This document shows positions 31,905 to 46,100 of a stretch of 64,000 nucleotides of DNA, in pieces (positions within the stretch are counted from its first letter, which is position 1; the number at the start of each line of letters is the position of its first letter). The DNA comes from Dendrobium chrysotoxum (lineage: Eukaryota; Streptophyta; Magnoliopsida; Asparagales; Orchidaceae): the NCBI GenBank assembly GCA_019925795.1, contig CM034304.1, positions 20,228,228 through 20,292,227 on the forward strand. Reading direction: 5' to 3'. Under the pieces are notes generated by a model. The model ran no database searches, was not told where the DNA came from, and saw nothing but the letters and a program-made list of their open reading frames with translations. Position numbers and translations under genes: made by a program.

Positions 31905-33405
31905 AGATATAAGCCAAAAATTAAAAAAGAGCAAGTTTAATGCGTGATTAAACAAAAAAAGCGTGTTTATTAAATAATTTAAAAAGGAGCAAAAATGCCA
32001 TCTCTTTTGACGTTTTGTATAGAAAATGAAATTAGTTAAGAAAATGCCAAATAATATGATATTTTCTATAGAAAATGTCATATTATTTGGCATGTTCTAT
32101 AGTGCACAAAACTTGAGGAGAGAGAGAGATAGAGACTGTAAGATAGAGAGAGGCAGATATAGGGAAGTGAGAGAGGATAATATAACTTAATTTATTAATT
32201 TTCTAGATAACTTTATAACTTAATTTAATTAAAATTTTATAATTTATTTTAACTTTATAACTTATAAATTATTATTTATAACTTAATATAATTAAAAATT
32301 AAAATTTATAACTTTAATTTAATTTCATTATAATTTTAATAACTTTATCTAATTTTAATTTAATTACGTTAAAATTTAAAATTTAATTAAATTTATTAAC
32401 TTTATTTAAATTTATAACTTAATTTAATTTAATTACGTTATAATTTTAAGTTATAAATTTTAATAAAATTAAGTTATAAGTTATTAATTTTAAACTTAAT
32501 AAAATTATTTAATATTATAACTTATTTTAATTTATTTAAGTTATAATTTTAATAATTTTATTTAAATTTAATTTAATTACATTAAAATTTATAACTTATT
32601 TAAATTTATAACTTAATTTAATTTAATTACGTTATAATTTTAAGTTATAAATTTTAATTAAATTAAGTTATAAGTTATTAATTTATAAATTTAATAACTT
32701 TATTTAAATTTAATAACTTTATTTAAACTTATAACTTAATTTATAACTTAGCTTAATTTATTTACGTTATAATTTTAATAACTTTATTTAAATTTAATTT
32801 AATTACATTAAAATTTATAACTTAATTAAATTTAATAAAATTATTTAAATTTATAAATTAATTTAATTTATTTATGTTATAATTTTAAGTTATTAATTTT
32901 AATTAAATTAAGTTATAAATTATTAATTTATAAATTTAATAATTTTATTTAAATTTATAACTTAATTTAATTTAGAAAATTTTACATACATGCCACTTTA
33001 ATTTAATTGCGTTATAAATTTTAATTTAATTATGTTATTATTTTAAGTTATAAAATTTAATTATTATAAGTTATACACTAATTAATTTTAAATTAATTAT
33101 TATCCTATCTCTCTTTGCTCTCTCTTCCCTCACTCGGTCTCTCTCTCTTGTGGTTCCTGTCTCTCTCTCTCCTCGGCTCTCTCTTCTCAAATTTTGTGCA
33201 CTATATAACATGTCAAATAATATGACATTTTCTATAAAAAACGTCATATTATTTGACGTTTCTTAATTAATTTCATTTTCTATACAAAATATCAAATGAG
33301 ATGACATTTTTGCTTCTTTTTAAATTATTTAATAAATACGCTTCTTTTATTTAATCATGTATTAAACATGCTCCATTTTAAAATTTGACCTTTGGATATA
33401 TAATT
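31905..33405. mobile_element. TIR element of about 1.5 kb with inverted repeats of about 240 bp
   Basis: The left arm (about 31905-32145) and the right arm (about 33170-33405) are reverse complements with scattered mismatches. In outside-to-inside order both carry an AGCA(A/T)GTTTAAT-like block, an AAGCGT block, TTTATTAAATAATTT, TTTGTATAGAAAATGAAATTA, a palindrome and GTGCACAAAA, then a GA-rich tract. The interior (32180-33060) is an AT maze of ACTTAATTTAATT words and codes for nothing. Each arm contains its own 46-48-bp palindrome (32044-32091, 33211-33256). A foldback or MULE-type non-autonomous element is likely. Exact ends and TSD are unclear. Confidence 0.75.
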
Positions 33406-33853
33406 TATAAATGTATAATTTTTTTTATATGCGTATAAATCTATCAATATAAAAATAATTTATATCTATAATATTTAACTTTTTGCTATTTATAAAATAA
33501 AAATTATTTATTTATTTATTTTATTTTTGAAAATTTTAAATAATTTAATTATGATATATATAGACATAAATTTAATAGTTAAAAAAATATGATTAATATT
33601 TTAATGAATAATCAAAAAAACTTTCGGGGAAATAATAATTAAAATTTAAAATTAAGTTTTATGCAGCTAAAACATATAATAAAATTGTAAAATATTAGAA
33701 ATATTTGTATAAAAACTATTATTTATATCAATTTTTCAAAAAGAAGAAACGAGGATAAACCCCCCTGCAGCCGTCTTCATTCTCGCTACTCTCACTCACT
33801 GGACTACAGTCTTCCCGGCCACAAACCGTGAAAGCTCCACGGCGTCGCCGCCC
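33406..33853 (+). other. Upstream region and probable 5' UTR of the mannosidase gene
   Basis: AT-rich to about 33740, then a sudden rise in C content (CTCGCTACTCTCACTCACTGG) just before ATG 33854, typical of a plant 5' UTR. No clear TATA box could be picked from the AT background. Confidence 0.45.
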
Positions 33854-34153
33854 ATGGCTTACCACCGGCCGTCTGGCCTTCTGGTGCTCCTCATCTTCTT
33901 CGTTCCATCTTTCTACTATCTCTCCGAGGCTGAGTATATTGCCTACAACACCACCGCCGGGATTGTCCCCGGAAAGCTCAACGTCCACCTTGTTCCTCAC
34001 TCTCACGATGACGTCGGCTGGCTGAAGACCATCGACCAGTATTACGTTGGATCGAATAACTCCATCCAGGGAGCATGCGTGCGGAACGTTTTGGATTCAG
34101 TTGTTTCTGCCCTTCTGGAGGATAAGAACAGGAGGTTTATCTATGTTGAGCAG
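33854..34153 (+). CDS. Mannosidase exon 1
   Basis: Codons 1-100: signal peptide, GKLNVHLVPHSHDDVGWLKT zinc site, ending VEQ before donor GTTGAG. The start is the only Met upstream of the hydrophobic segment. Confidence 0.88.
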
Positions 34154-37100
34154 GTTGAGGTTCTTCCTTTCTTCGGTTCTGATGCATTTCTTTTGATTTG
34201 GGATGAACTATGGGAACTATTTTCAAGTGTTTTAGGTTAATCAATTGATGATGAGTGGTGTTTGTAGGCGTTCTTCCAGCGTTGGTGGAGGCAACAGAGT
34301 AATGCAATAAAGAAAATCGTGAAGGGACTGATCAGCTCCGGCCGACTAGAGTTAATGTACTTCAACCTAATTCTTTTTAGTTATCTTTTAGGGAACACTT
34401 TTTCGTAAATCGCATGTTATCAAGTTTTTGCTTGCACGTCGTTGCTTAGTTCCTTAATGATTTGTTCAAAATTTTGATTGAAGAAACGGGGGCTTCTGCA
34501 TGCATGATGAGGCGGCTGCGCATTATATTGACATGATTGATCAGACAACCCTGGGTCATCGCTTCATTAAGCAGGAGTTTGGGCAGATTCCGAGGATTGG
34601 TTGGCAGATAGATCCGTTTGGACATTCGGCTGTACAGGCTTATTTGCTTTCCGCAGAGGTGAAGGAATAAATACATTCGTATGCGGTAATCAGTATAATA
34701 ATTGCAAAATCAATAATTCATGATAAGTGCATAATTAAATTGATAGGCTAACTTGAAGTCTCTACGGCAATGTGCTCCACTGTTTTCATTCTTGCAAAGT
34801 TAGTTTTGTTCTTGTCACGATCTGGCCTGACTTGAATATCAAGTCTGAAACAACTATTTGGACTGTAATTAAATTTCTTTTAATAACAATTAAAATGATC
34901 TACTAAGTTTTACCTATTCTAATTCGCTCCTTTTCTTCTGCACATACCACTTTATCTGTCAGCAGTTAATTAGAGTTCTATAATATAGCAATTAAAATAA
35001 TATACATATTTGTTATTATGGTAAATCATTGAACTTTTCATTTAAAAGAATTTAAACATGAGCATTGATAAGATAAAAACATCATTTTACATCAAGCATT
35101 CTCTTAAACTGTAAGTGTTAGATTATAACTTTTAATATGCCATTCATTTTAGGAACTCCGTCTAATGTTTGAACCAATAGCGATAATTATTTCCATTTTC
35201 ATATTCTTTTCTAATCTTTTCATCTTTCATGCACGGGTACATTACTTTTCTAGCCAGTATTATAAGGGATTGAGCTCCTTCATTTAGCATGTATGTATAT
35301 TTCCTTTTAATATATTTCTTTCATTATCTTATTTTATATCTATATTTAAGTTTGTGCATACATGAATTTTAATGAGACGTGTTCATATTTAATATGTGTT
35401 ATACTATAATAAAGGCCATTTGATTTTTTCCTTTTAATGTGAGGTGGTGTTGTGAATATTAGCAAGTATACATACAATATGCCATGCCAGTAAATGCATT
35501 TAATCATAAATAGAACTATAATTATATAATAAAAATGTAATCACTCACCTCGATTTTCTTTTGAAGATCAATTCATTCACCTCAATGTTTCTTCAATGCT
35601 TAGTCAATTCTTCCTTAAATCATGACATATGCATCAGGTACAAACTTATATAAATTTATTTATTTAATTCAGAGCTACCCGTACATTTAAATTTTTTGAT
35701 TAAATTAACAATAATCAAAATAATCAAATTTGGGTAATTGTGTATGGGAAAGGGAATTTCTCTTCTCTTGTTTCTTTGACTCAAAATTTTGACATACTTG
35801 CTCACTAGATTTGATTCCACACAAAAATACTCTCGGTTGCCTTCACTATGCTTGCCTCAACTATGCTTCTTAGCTCTCTTATTGTTCAAAGTAACGTCAA
35901 AGGTGTCAAATGACGTAGAAGACAATGTCGGAGATGTCAAAACATTGTCAAATGCAACGTCAAAAGTATTGAACATCATCAAAGGCAACATTAACATTGA
36001 ACGGATTATCAAATCATATTTTTAAATAAATTTTATATCTTATTCCATCATAAAAGAATAAAATGTAATTTAAATAAATTCCTTTATTACCTTCAATTAT
36101 TCTTTCTGTTCATCAAACGAGATCGCATTATCTTATCCTTCTTGTTCTTCTTCTTCTTCCCTGTTGAACAAAATAGCATAAACCGACTTAAGTCGAATTG
36201 ACATCATAAACCTCTTCCTTTCTACATCGAACATGAAAATCACGTTGCCTCTTCTTCTCTACATCGAACAAGATCACATTTTTTCTTTTCTATCTTTTGA
36301 TTAAGGCTGCTGAACAGAATGAACCCTCACTGTCTTTGATCAAAGCTGTTGAATAGAATAAATACTTTACTGTCTACAACTCCATGCACGAATCTTCTTC
36401 TTTCCTAAGCCATACTCCACCAAACAGCACAAATCCCTTTGTGTCTCCGACCAAAACCGCCAAACAAAAATTCTCTTCTTTCTCCATTGTCTCCTCACAT
36501 GAATATCTCTCTCCCTCTTTGTCTCTGTTTACTAAATCAAGGTCGTGTTCCTCCTTATCTGCTCGAGGAGTCACATCTGCTGGTTCCTATTTAAGCCTTA
36601 TTGTGCTTGTCTAGACAATTAAGAAAATTGTTCATTTGAACCGGTTTGATTGAATTGATTCAACAGACCTGTACTATTCTTTCCAAATATCTTTCTGTGA
36701 ATTGTATACTTTGATGGCACTTAATGGGAAACTAAGAGCAGGGATATAATTTTAAGCTACTCAAGGTTGCTTGCAGGGGTTAGAGTAAGAGGATGATGAA
36801 CAAAAAAATTATTTGGATAATATTTTTCTGCTTGCAATTCTTTATACTCTTTTACTACATATGTATATTTCTCTCACTACTATCTCCTAGCCGCAATAAG
36901 GAAACTACAGGTGTCTTTCTGCTTAACTACCTCACAGTTTTACTCAACACATCTTATTTGCTTTCACCCCTATCTGTGCCCTGCTTTAATTGTTCTCCAC
37001 ATGAAATTTTTGCGGCCACTGGGATGGTTTCCTTAAGCATTTGTTTGGCTTCTATCGCTACTCCTTCCTACGATTGAGCTGCTTGCTAAACTCCTTGCTG

Positions 37101-40100
37101 AGGTTTATGATAATTTGCCATTCCACTTCAGAAAAACCTTGCCCTTAAGGTCGAGGGTTGGGAATGATGCTTTGATTTCATCCTCGGGCACCCACGTGAA
37201 GTCTTCTTGCAGTAGGCCTTCTCATTGAGTGAGGTGTTGAATCTCGATGTGACTTCCCTTATGTTTTATGGATTTAGTATGGATGCGGGTTGGATTATGG
37301 GGTGATTTTCCCTTTGCTATTGTGAAAGCTAAGCTAGATAAAGTGTGATGTTCTAGTATTATGGATTGATTTGGGAGACATAGAACATTGGATTAATTGA
37401 AAAGTTGTGGGTAGTTTATGATTGAAGGTCCTGGGGCCTACCTGTTTCAATACCTTATATGGTTTGTATAATCATTGATGTAGCTTTATAGGATTGTTGA
37501 CGGACTGAAGATTGAAAGTGTTTGCAATTTTACTAAAATCAAATCATCCACATTAAATTAAAGGGAACCTGGTATTTGTTTGCTTGAAGCTTCATCCTCT
37601 ATTGTGCTTGTTGGAGGTGGTGTTGTAAATTCTTTAGTGTTGTTGCCCCATGGCATAACATTTCATCCACAACATTGACTATCGAGTCACAACTAAGATA
37701 GGGATGAATTGGAGGTGTAACATGGCTGTAGAGAGCTTGGAAGAGGGATGTTTATATGGTTGAATGGAATGTAGTGTTTAAGTGAGCTCCACTCAAGGTA
37801 GGTAAGTGGTCCATCTCTTCGAATTGTCCATGACAAAGCAATGTAAATATTGTTTTAATCCTTGATTTATCACCTCCATTTGGTTTTCACTTTGGAGGTG
37901 GTGTGCAATATTGTAAAATTGTTTGTTACCTAATCTTTTAAATAATTCTTGTCAAAATGCACTCATGATATGAGACTATTGTCGTTGGGATGCCATGATG
38001 TTTGCATCCGTCGGTGGTGAAGCTAGCGATTCCACCCCACCGCCCCTCCTGAGTTGTCTTTCAAATCATGATCAAATGAGTAGAAAATTAATATTCTTAT
38101 ATCTTTACAAAATATATCTCATTTTAATAGATTCAGTACAATCATTGATATGAAAACGTGCATAATTTACATTATCAAAATGGACTATAGAGCTTCTAAT
38201 AAATTATAGAAAATTTATACATACTAGAAGTCTTTAATTTGTGTCATGCACATTCTTTTCTATTATATATCCCAAAACTATACCTCCATCCATTATACTA
38301 AGCTACAGGATAATTGGGTCACTTGCCTATGGTTCCACCTGCTCCTTTTCTTTTCTTGAAAAATGATTATCATAATATTTGATGAGCTAAATGCTCAGCA
38401 TGATAAACAATCATAATATAAAGTTCAAGCATATAAGAGTAAAATAATGATATGCATGTTGGTCTCTCTAACAAACATAAGCATTTTTTATTATAGATAT
38501 AATTAACTCTGTTTAGTGATAACCCTTGAAGAAAAACTTGCTTTGATATTTGAATAAATAAAATACTTAATTTTGGCAGGGAGTACGTGTATTCGTTAGA
38601 AAATGAAGTGCATCTATTAAGTAATAAATCATAAAATGCCATCTATTTAATAATTACTTGTATGAAATTTTCATCACTTTCATTTTCATTTTCATTTTCA
38701 TCATTATTCATTAATTTCTTAGAAATGTCATAATGCATGTTGAGTTTTGACACATTTATCATTGGTCATCAATGATCCATCAACCCTAAAAAGAATTAAA
38801 AATGTTTGAGCAATACAACATAATAATTATCAATGACCCTTCGATCTTAAGGTTGAAGCTTATAGCATCAACTTTCTAGTATTAAGAGTTGAGAATTTCG
38901 TTTGTCCTATTGAGGCTCATTTCATTAGAAGGTTTGCCTCTCTTTATAGGTTATTATAGTTTCTTAGCTTATCTCACATGACAATCTTTCATAAGCTTTT
39001 GTCAATTTAATAGCGTTATTATCAACATTTAAAATTGCTTAATATTGATATTCACCTGTTATCAATTAATTTGTTTAACATAAGTCAGTGGTAGACATGA
39101 TGTTTAAAAGTGAACATATAGGTATTTAAATGAATATAATTGTTGGGGAAGGAAGTTGTAATAACCCATATTTTGATTTAATCAAATAAAATTTTTCAAG
39201 AGTTATTATAATTCTAAATTACAAACTATATTTGCTATAACATAAATATTATAATGCTTTAATTACACTAATTTTTTCCTAATTTTTGGGTATTGGTACG
39301 AATCTTTAAGAAATTGACGCCTGTCGTATAAGTGGGGGTTTTGTGTTAGACAGGTGTCCGTTTCGTAAACTGATTCAACTAAAATTTTCTAAACATGATG
39401 GGTTATTTTATGTATATTTTTTTATAATTTTTGGAGCTTCGAATTTGAAGATATAAGAGAATTTATATAAATTTTATATTGAAAACTCAATAAATTATAT
39501 AATTACATTTGTAGTATATTATTATTTTATTATAAATATAATAAATTATTGACATTAACTATTAAATCCCTTCTCCCTTATTACTTCAGCTAACAGAGAA
39601 TCAGAAAACAAATTTGAGAAGAAAAGTGGGGAGAGAAAAAAGAAGTTAAGATTTGGAGGTCGTAGAATGATTTTTGTCAGTCAACCTTGTTGGGAGATTT
39701 GCTTGTTTCATTGTAAGAAATCATTACCCTATTTCTGACTTCAATAATTTTGTATATTCTGTGTTTATGCATTTTAATTTGATCAAAATTTACAAAAATT
39801 GCGATATTTTGATTTCTAGTAAACTTTCATTGCATAATTTTTGGTATGTGATAGATGTCGATAATATGAACCTTTTAACTGTAATATTATTGAATTTCAC
39901 TTAGTAAAATAGAAGTTATTGAATTTTATACTATTTTGTACTGTATTAAAATTGGGTATTTTTTAAGCATACTGTTAATATAAACATTGAGAATGAATAT
40001 GGGTATGTGATTGGATAATAGCTAGTCGCTATTTTTGTTATCATACTGTGATAATAATATGTGTGAGGATAAGTAAAAACTAATTTAACTAATATTGGTT

Positions 40101-43100
40101 GGAGACTGATTGACCCATATAGAATGGTGGGTCGACGGACTTTCTTTTAAATACTGTGTTTTAGTGTCATCATTTACTGATTCACGTGATACTGATTGAG
40201 AGTTATATAAGGAGTTTTTAATATGCCGACGGGCAAAAGGCAACGACTCTATTTGCCGAGCCAACGAGATACTGATACGAATTACTGCTTACTGAAAAAA
40301 CACTGCTTAAACCAGTACTTTTTACTTGTTTAGTATGGCTATTGAAATGCATGTTATTGATTCTTTTACTTCTTTACTGTTACTGTTTACTGATTTACTG
40401 TTACCGTATGAATTTACTGTTTCTGCCACTAGTTTTACTGACGACATTATACTGATCTGAGCATGTGACATACTGAGCAGTGATATATTGAGCATGTGAT
40501 TAAAATACTAATTTGATACTGATATAAAATAACTTGATAATATGTGTGCATCATTATAGGGTTTTTTACTGCCTTGATATGATTCCGACAGTTTTTACCA
40601 AGGTTTTGGTTTTATCGCTTTATATGATTTCTTTACTGATTGATAGTATTATTACAAGGACTTCTTTCTAGTTTACTCATCGTACTATTTTACTGGCTTT
40701 CGTACCATATTGTTTTACTGGCTACAGACTTTACTGTTACTTGTTGATTGAAATAAAATTAATATAAAAAAAAGAAAGAAGAAAAAAAAGGAGGACGAGG
40801 AAATGTTTTTTGAAATGAATACATCATTGCAGAAGTCCAGTGAATAGAAGCATTATTTCAGAAACGACGCACTCATTTGAAGTAATAAATTCACTTAATC
40901 AATAAATACACGATGAAAGAAATGAAACTGATGCTTGTTTCAATTTTCTGTCCCAGTGGTTTCCTATTCTCGTTCGGCTATCTCTCGCATCTCCAACCAT
41001 GACACCCAAGTCCAATCCACCTATCTGACCCCATCGAGCACCAAAGCCCTACATGGGGTCCTAATTGGGTACCCATTGGGTACCCATGCTCTACACGGGC
41101 GTGCTTCACCCACCCACACCCACCCATGGTGACTTTCAGGATATCGTACCTACCCATACCCACCCACTTTCCATGCTTTTTAAACGTAGTGTGCCACAGA
41201 CTGATGACATTGAGGCTTGTTGCCCTTTGCTATGATTGCAAACTTTCAAGCTGCATATCAGAATTTACCGTGGTCACAGCACAATTCAGTGATGCGCACT
41301 ACATAGTGATGATTGTGATAATATACAACATACGGTAATTAGCATTGTAAATTAGTTTATCCCCCGATATAGATCTGTACCCACCCATACCCACCCATGA
41401 GGCTTTTGGCGTATCCATACCCACCTATACCCATTGGGTATGGGTGGGTACGTGGGTGGGTGTGGGTATGGGTACCCAATGCAGGGCTCTGTCGAGCACA
41501 CTGTACCCGTGCATGAACGTGCACAACCCCATTTGTTCGAGTAACCTCCGTTAGACCTACCTCCTTAACGTCCGAACGCTTCCTCCACTTCAATTGCGGA
41601 TTCCACAACCGGATCCTTTACTCGCGCCTCCAAATGCTGGAATCGATCGGTCACACCCGTGCCTCGCCTCTACATGCGCAAACGCCGACACCCCAGCCTC
41701 GTGATAACCGCTCGGCTCATCTGATGCCCTAGCCTATGCGAAAGTTTGCTTGTTCGACGCCCTAGTCCATGTGTAAGACCTGCTCGATCAGTCTGCCTCC
41801 TATCTCCTGTGCATAAATCGCTTCAAGTAGCCATTTCTCTTTACTTAAGGACAACATAGCAGGTTGCCTGGGTTTTGACAGTAATATTAACTATCGTTTA
41901 TTCGGTTCACAAAAAAAATATACTAATTAATCTTTAAAGTAATTACATATAAGGTTATAACAATTGTAAAGCAACAAGTATTCGTCAAAATCGAAGACCT
42001 GCGCTGTCGATCTTTGATCATGGCGGAACGATTTCCAATTTGAAGATCTGTGCTGTTGATCTTTAATCCAAGTGGTGAATTTTAAAATCTATAGACCTTG
42101 CGCTATTGATCTTTAATTTGGGCGAGATGAATTTCAAAATTGAAGACCTTATGCCGTTGATCTTTTATCCATGTAGGATGATTTCTAATTAGAAGACCCT
42201 GTGTCATCGTTCTTTGATCTGAGTTGGTAGAAACCACGACAAGTGCCCTCCCGACCTCCCCTTGCGGGGAGGGGATGTTGGGAGGTTGCCAAAATCATTT
42301 TTGAAAAGCTACCGCATTGTCGTTGGAATCATTGGAGAATAATTTTAAGATGATTGAATTTATTTTAAATAATCAATACAATTAATTCATTTAAAAATAA
42401 TTAACTTAATTATTAGAGAATAATTTATTTCATCCAATTAAATAATCAAATAATGAACTAATTAATTTAAAATACTCATTTAATTTAAATTAAAAAAAAT
42501 ATGATTAAAATTCATTTAATTAATTAATTAAAAAAATTTAATTAAATAATCAAACCATTTAAAAATAATTAATTTTAATTATTAAAATATTAATGTAATT
42601 AAGTTAATAAATAATTCTAAAAATAACTTTGAAATTTAATAATGCACTATATATTTAATCAATCAATTTAAAATTTAACAATTCATTCAAAATAAAATTT
42701 AAATTAATAATATATTAATTAATTGAACCCTTATTTAATTAATTACATTAATTGACAAAATTTAAAAATTCATTTAACTAATTAATTAACCCATTTAAAA
42801 ATTCATTTACTTGATCGAATAAATAATATAAATAAAATAAAATGCAATAAAAACAATATTCACACTAATAATCTTAATACAATTCACACCAACAAAACAA
42901 CTAAAATCCTAAAACTAAAACACCAAAAAAACAACAACACAAAACTACACTCTCCAAAACAAACTCTCAACACTCAAAACACCTATAAAAAAAACTCTCC
43001 AATGCTCCTGGGCAAGCTTTGAAGCAGCAATAACTCTTGCGAACAAACTAAAGCAAGGAAGTTCGTATTGTCAAGTAAACTATGGTATTTAAAGGAAAGC

Positions 43101-46100
43101 ACTCAAGTAAACTACGGTACTGAAAGTAAAATAGGGTATTGATACAAGAAAAGAAAATACATAATGTGAACTAAACTACTGTACTTTTAAGAAGAGCAAG
43201 GTATTGAAACCAAACACTGGTGTAAAGACATAACTGAATTAAAATAACTATTGTCTAACTTATCTAAACAAACAAACAATCAGGCAATATGAAAAAGGAA
43301 GTCGTAAGACCTACCCCAACAACCAAAACTAGTGGGCAACTTAGCCTATAGGGCTATATTGTATGACTCACAAATGGGAAACTTCTAAGTGAAGTCGTAA
43401 GGCCCATATATTAGAGAAATTATTAAAGAAAATGCAACAACCCTAAAACCAAAACAATCAGAACGAACGGGCAGCCTTGCCATAGAGCTAGGTTGTAAGA
43501 CTCACTTTCAGGCTACTTCTGAAATCCATGAGCCATAAGACCTATCCAAAATAGTCAGGCGTCTTCCAAAGGAAGTTGTAAATTCTGCTATTCGGGCTAC
43601 TTCTAATATAAGCCGTAGTCCCACTTCTAAAGCAATCAGGTTACTTCTAATGGAAGCAGTAAGCCCCGAACCAATTCAATTAACCGGGTAACTTCTAAAC
43701 AATGTCATAAATCCAAACTAAATTAATTACTGGTATTCTAATAGATATAAACTCCAAACAACCTTTTTAAAACTACAACCTAAATTTAACCACCTCAGTC
43801 TACTCAGGATCTTTGAGAGGAGGTAACCCATGGCTGCTAATCGGATTCTCTGGATACTACGATGAACGATGCTAGTGTTGGTAGACTGAAACCTACGGTA
43901 TACCTATAATGATGGAACCATGGGATCTTGATCAGGTTTACCTCCATTTTCCTCTACAACTGAGACTAAAAATACTTAAAATTATTCATCCTTAATCGGG
44001 AGTTCTCTTTTATGCGTTAAGAGGGGTAATTAACTATGAGTGCTTGCACTCATGGGAAGTAAGGACCTAATTCTAACTAAACCCTGACACTACCCTCAGG
44101 AAAAATCTGGTTAATTACAATCTGTCTTAAGATGAATGGAATCCTATATCTGTAAAGTGGAATTCATGCCGACGCACCGTTTTCTTGAGTCAACAATATT
44201 GTATGTGTGTTTTACTATTTCTGCATCAATTCATGATCATATGATTGCTATCGCTACGAATTGATTGATGACACGCATACTGCTTCTTTATTGTCCTTTT
44301 AGTAAGTTGTAGGATTTGATTACTTGTTGGGCTTTTGAGCTCATTATATGTGGTTAAATGATTTCAGGTTAAGACAAGGGAGCAGGAGTGTACGTGACCA
44401 GCATCCTTCAAGTTTAGGTTTTACTATTTTAGCTATTCTTTTGTACTCAGGACAGAGTAGTTGTGATATGATTATATAGATCCTGAGTAGTGTATATGAT
44501 TTTTATGGAAATGATTACAGATGTAAATATTGATCTTTTGATCGATAGTTTTATTTTTGTTGGTACTTATATTGATAAAAAAATAGGTAGCTCTAATTGC
44601 TGTATATTAAAAGATAAAAGAATAATTCTTTCAAATTAGATTCTGGGGCATTACTGAAATAATGTGGTAGATGGTCATTTAGGCGGATTGTGGGTGGGTT
44701 TAGCAATTTGCGCTGGGATATTTGCTAGTCATTGAGTTTGTCTTCAATTAATTTGACAAGTTCGGTGGCTTGGTCTAAGGTGTCGGGTCGGTGGATGCGG
44801 CCTTCCTATGTTGAAAAAATGTAATACTCAGTCATGCGTGTGCTTATATTCATCATAAATTAATTTAGGTGTCTGGGTGCACCATAATTTAAGGGTTGGA
44901 TTTCTTATGTTGAGGACTACTACATTTCGGAATAATGGAACGCTTCAGGTATAAAAATCTTTCCCTATAGGAGTAAAAATAACCCAATCTTTGAGCTCCT
45001 AAAACTTATATAATCATGTATTTCCTTGATATGGAATTTACATGTTAGCTCGGAATGGTTTCATTCTTTAATGGAGCTTTAGGATGACGTATTCTCCTTC
45101 TAGATCTGCTCAACTTAAAAAGATTTAACTTTGTTTTAGAAATAGATTTTTGAAATTTACCTCTATTATTACATACATTTTCTTCAGCTTGTGTAAGTAT
45201 CAACCAACCTTTAGCCTTATGAGGCATTGGACAAGGACTTTTGATGTATTGGATGTGTCTGATATGAAGCATTACATCTCTTTTTTGATAAATTTTTTCT
45301 TAGCAAAGACCATTATTATGTTTGAATTAAACTGGTTAAAAACCTTCATGAATGAGCATTTCCAACACCATATTCTCTGTTGCTACTAATCATCAATTGA
45401 ATTTTCTTATTAAAACTGTGTCGCCACTAGTTCAAGCCTTATGTTGGTTATATCTTTGTTTACCTCAGTTGATCTCTACAGATCATGCTGCTAAAGCAAG
45501 TTCATAATTTAATCATTGAAGGGTCTACATGGTTTACGCCCAAATTCTGTCTCTCTTCTTGACAGATTTGATCTAGTTGGACATATGAGCTTCTCACTAA
45601 AGACTTGAAATCCGGTGCAATGGACTGCATGTGGTCCGGTGGTTACGGTGCTTTCCTCCAAGCTACAGGGTCGTGATGATTGGTGAGTTGTAAAAACAGT
45701 GAATGCCAAGCGAATACCAGGAGGTTACGACCTGAACCTCTTTGGTGGAGTGATAGAGGCTTGATGACAACCATTTCGAAGGAGGAATGCTCATTGGTTC
45801 GGTTAGAGAGAAACTACTCATCCCTAGAGGCTATGAATAGCCACCCCTTGCACAGGAAAACATTGTCCCTAAATTCCTGCCTGCAAGTTGTGAGCTAGGA
45901 AGCTTTTAGAGCAGGCACCTAACTTGCTCCACTCCTTGTAAATGGCCTAGGTAGACTCTGATTTGCTCAACCTCTGTCCCCTTTTGATGTAGAACCAAGC
46001 TAGCCATGATTGTGGTGGGATTATTGATTTAATAGAGGGGACAAAGGAAAGGTGTTCAAATACGTTGAATGTGTCCACATATGATGAATGTGTCCACATT

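Noticed and set aside
33728..34006. - strand frame opposite mannosidase exon 1
   Set aside because: Shadow of the conserved coding strand; no motif of its own.
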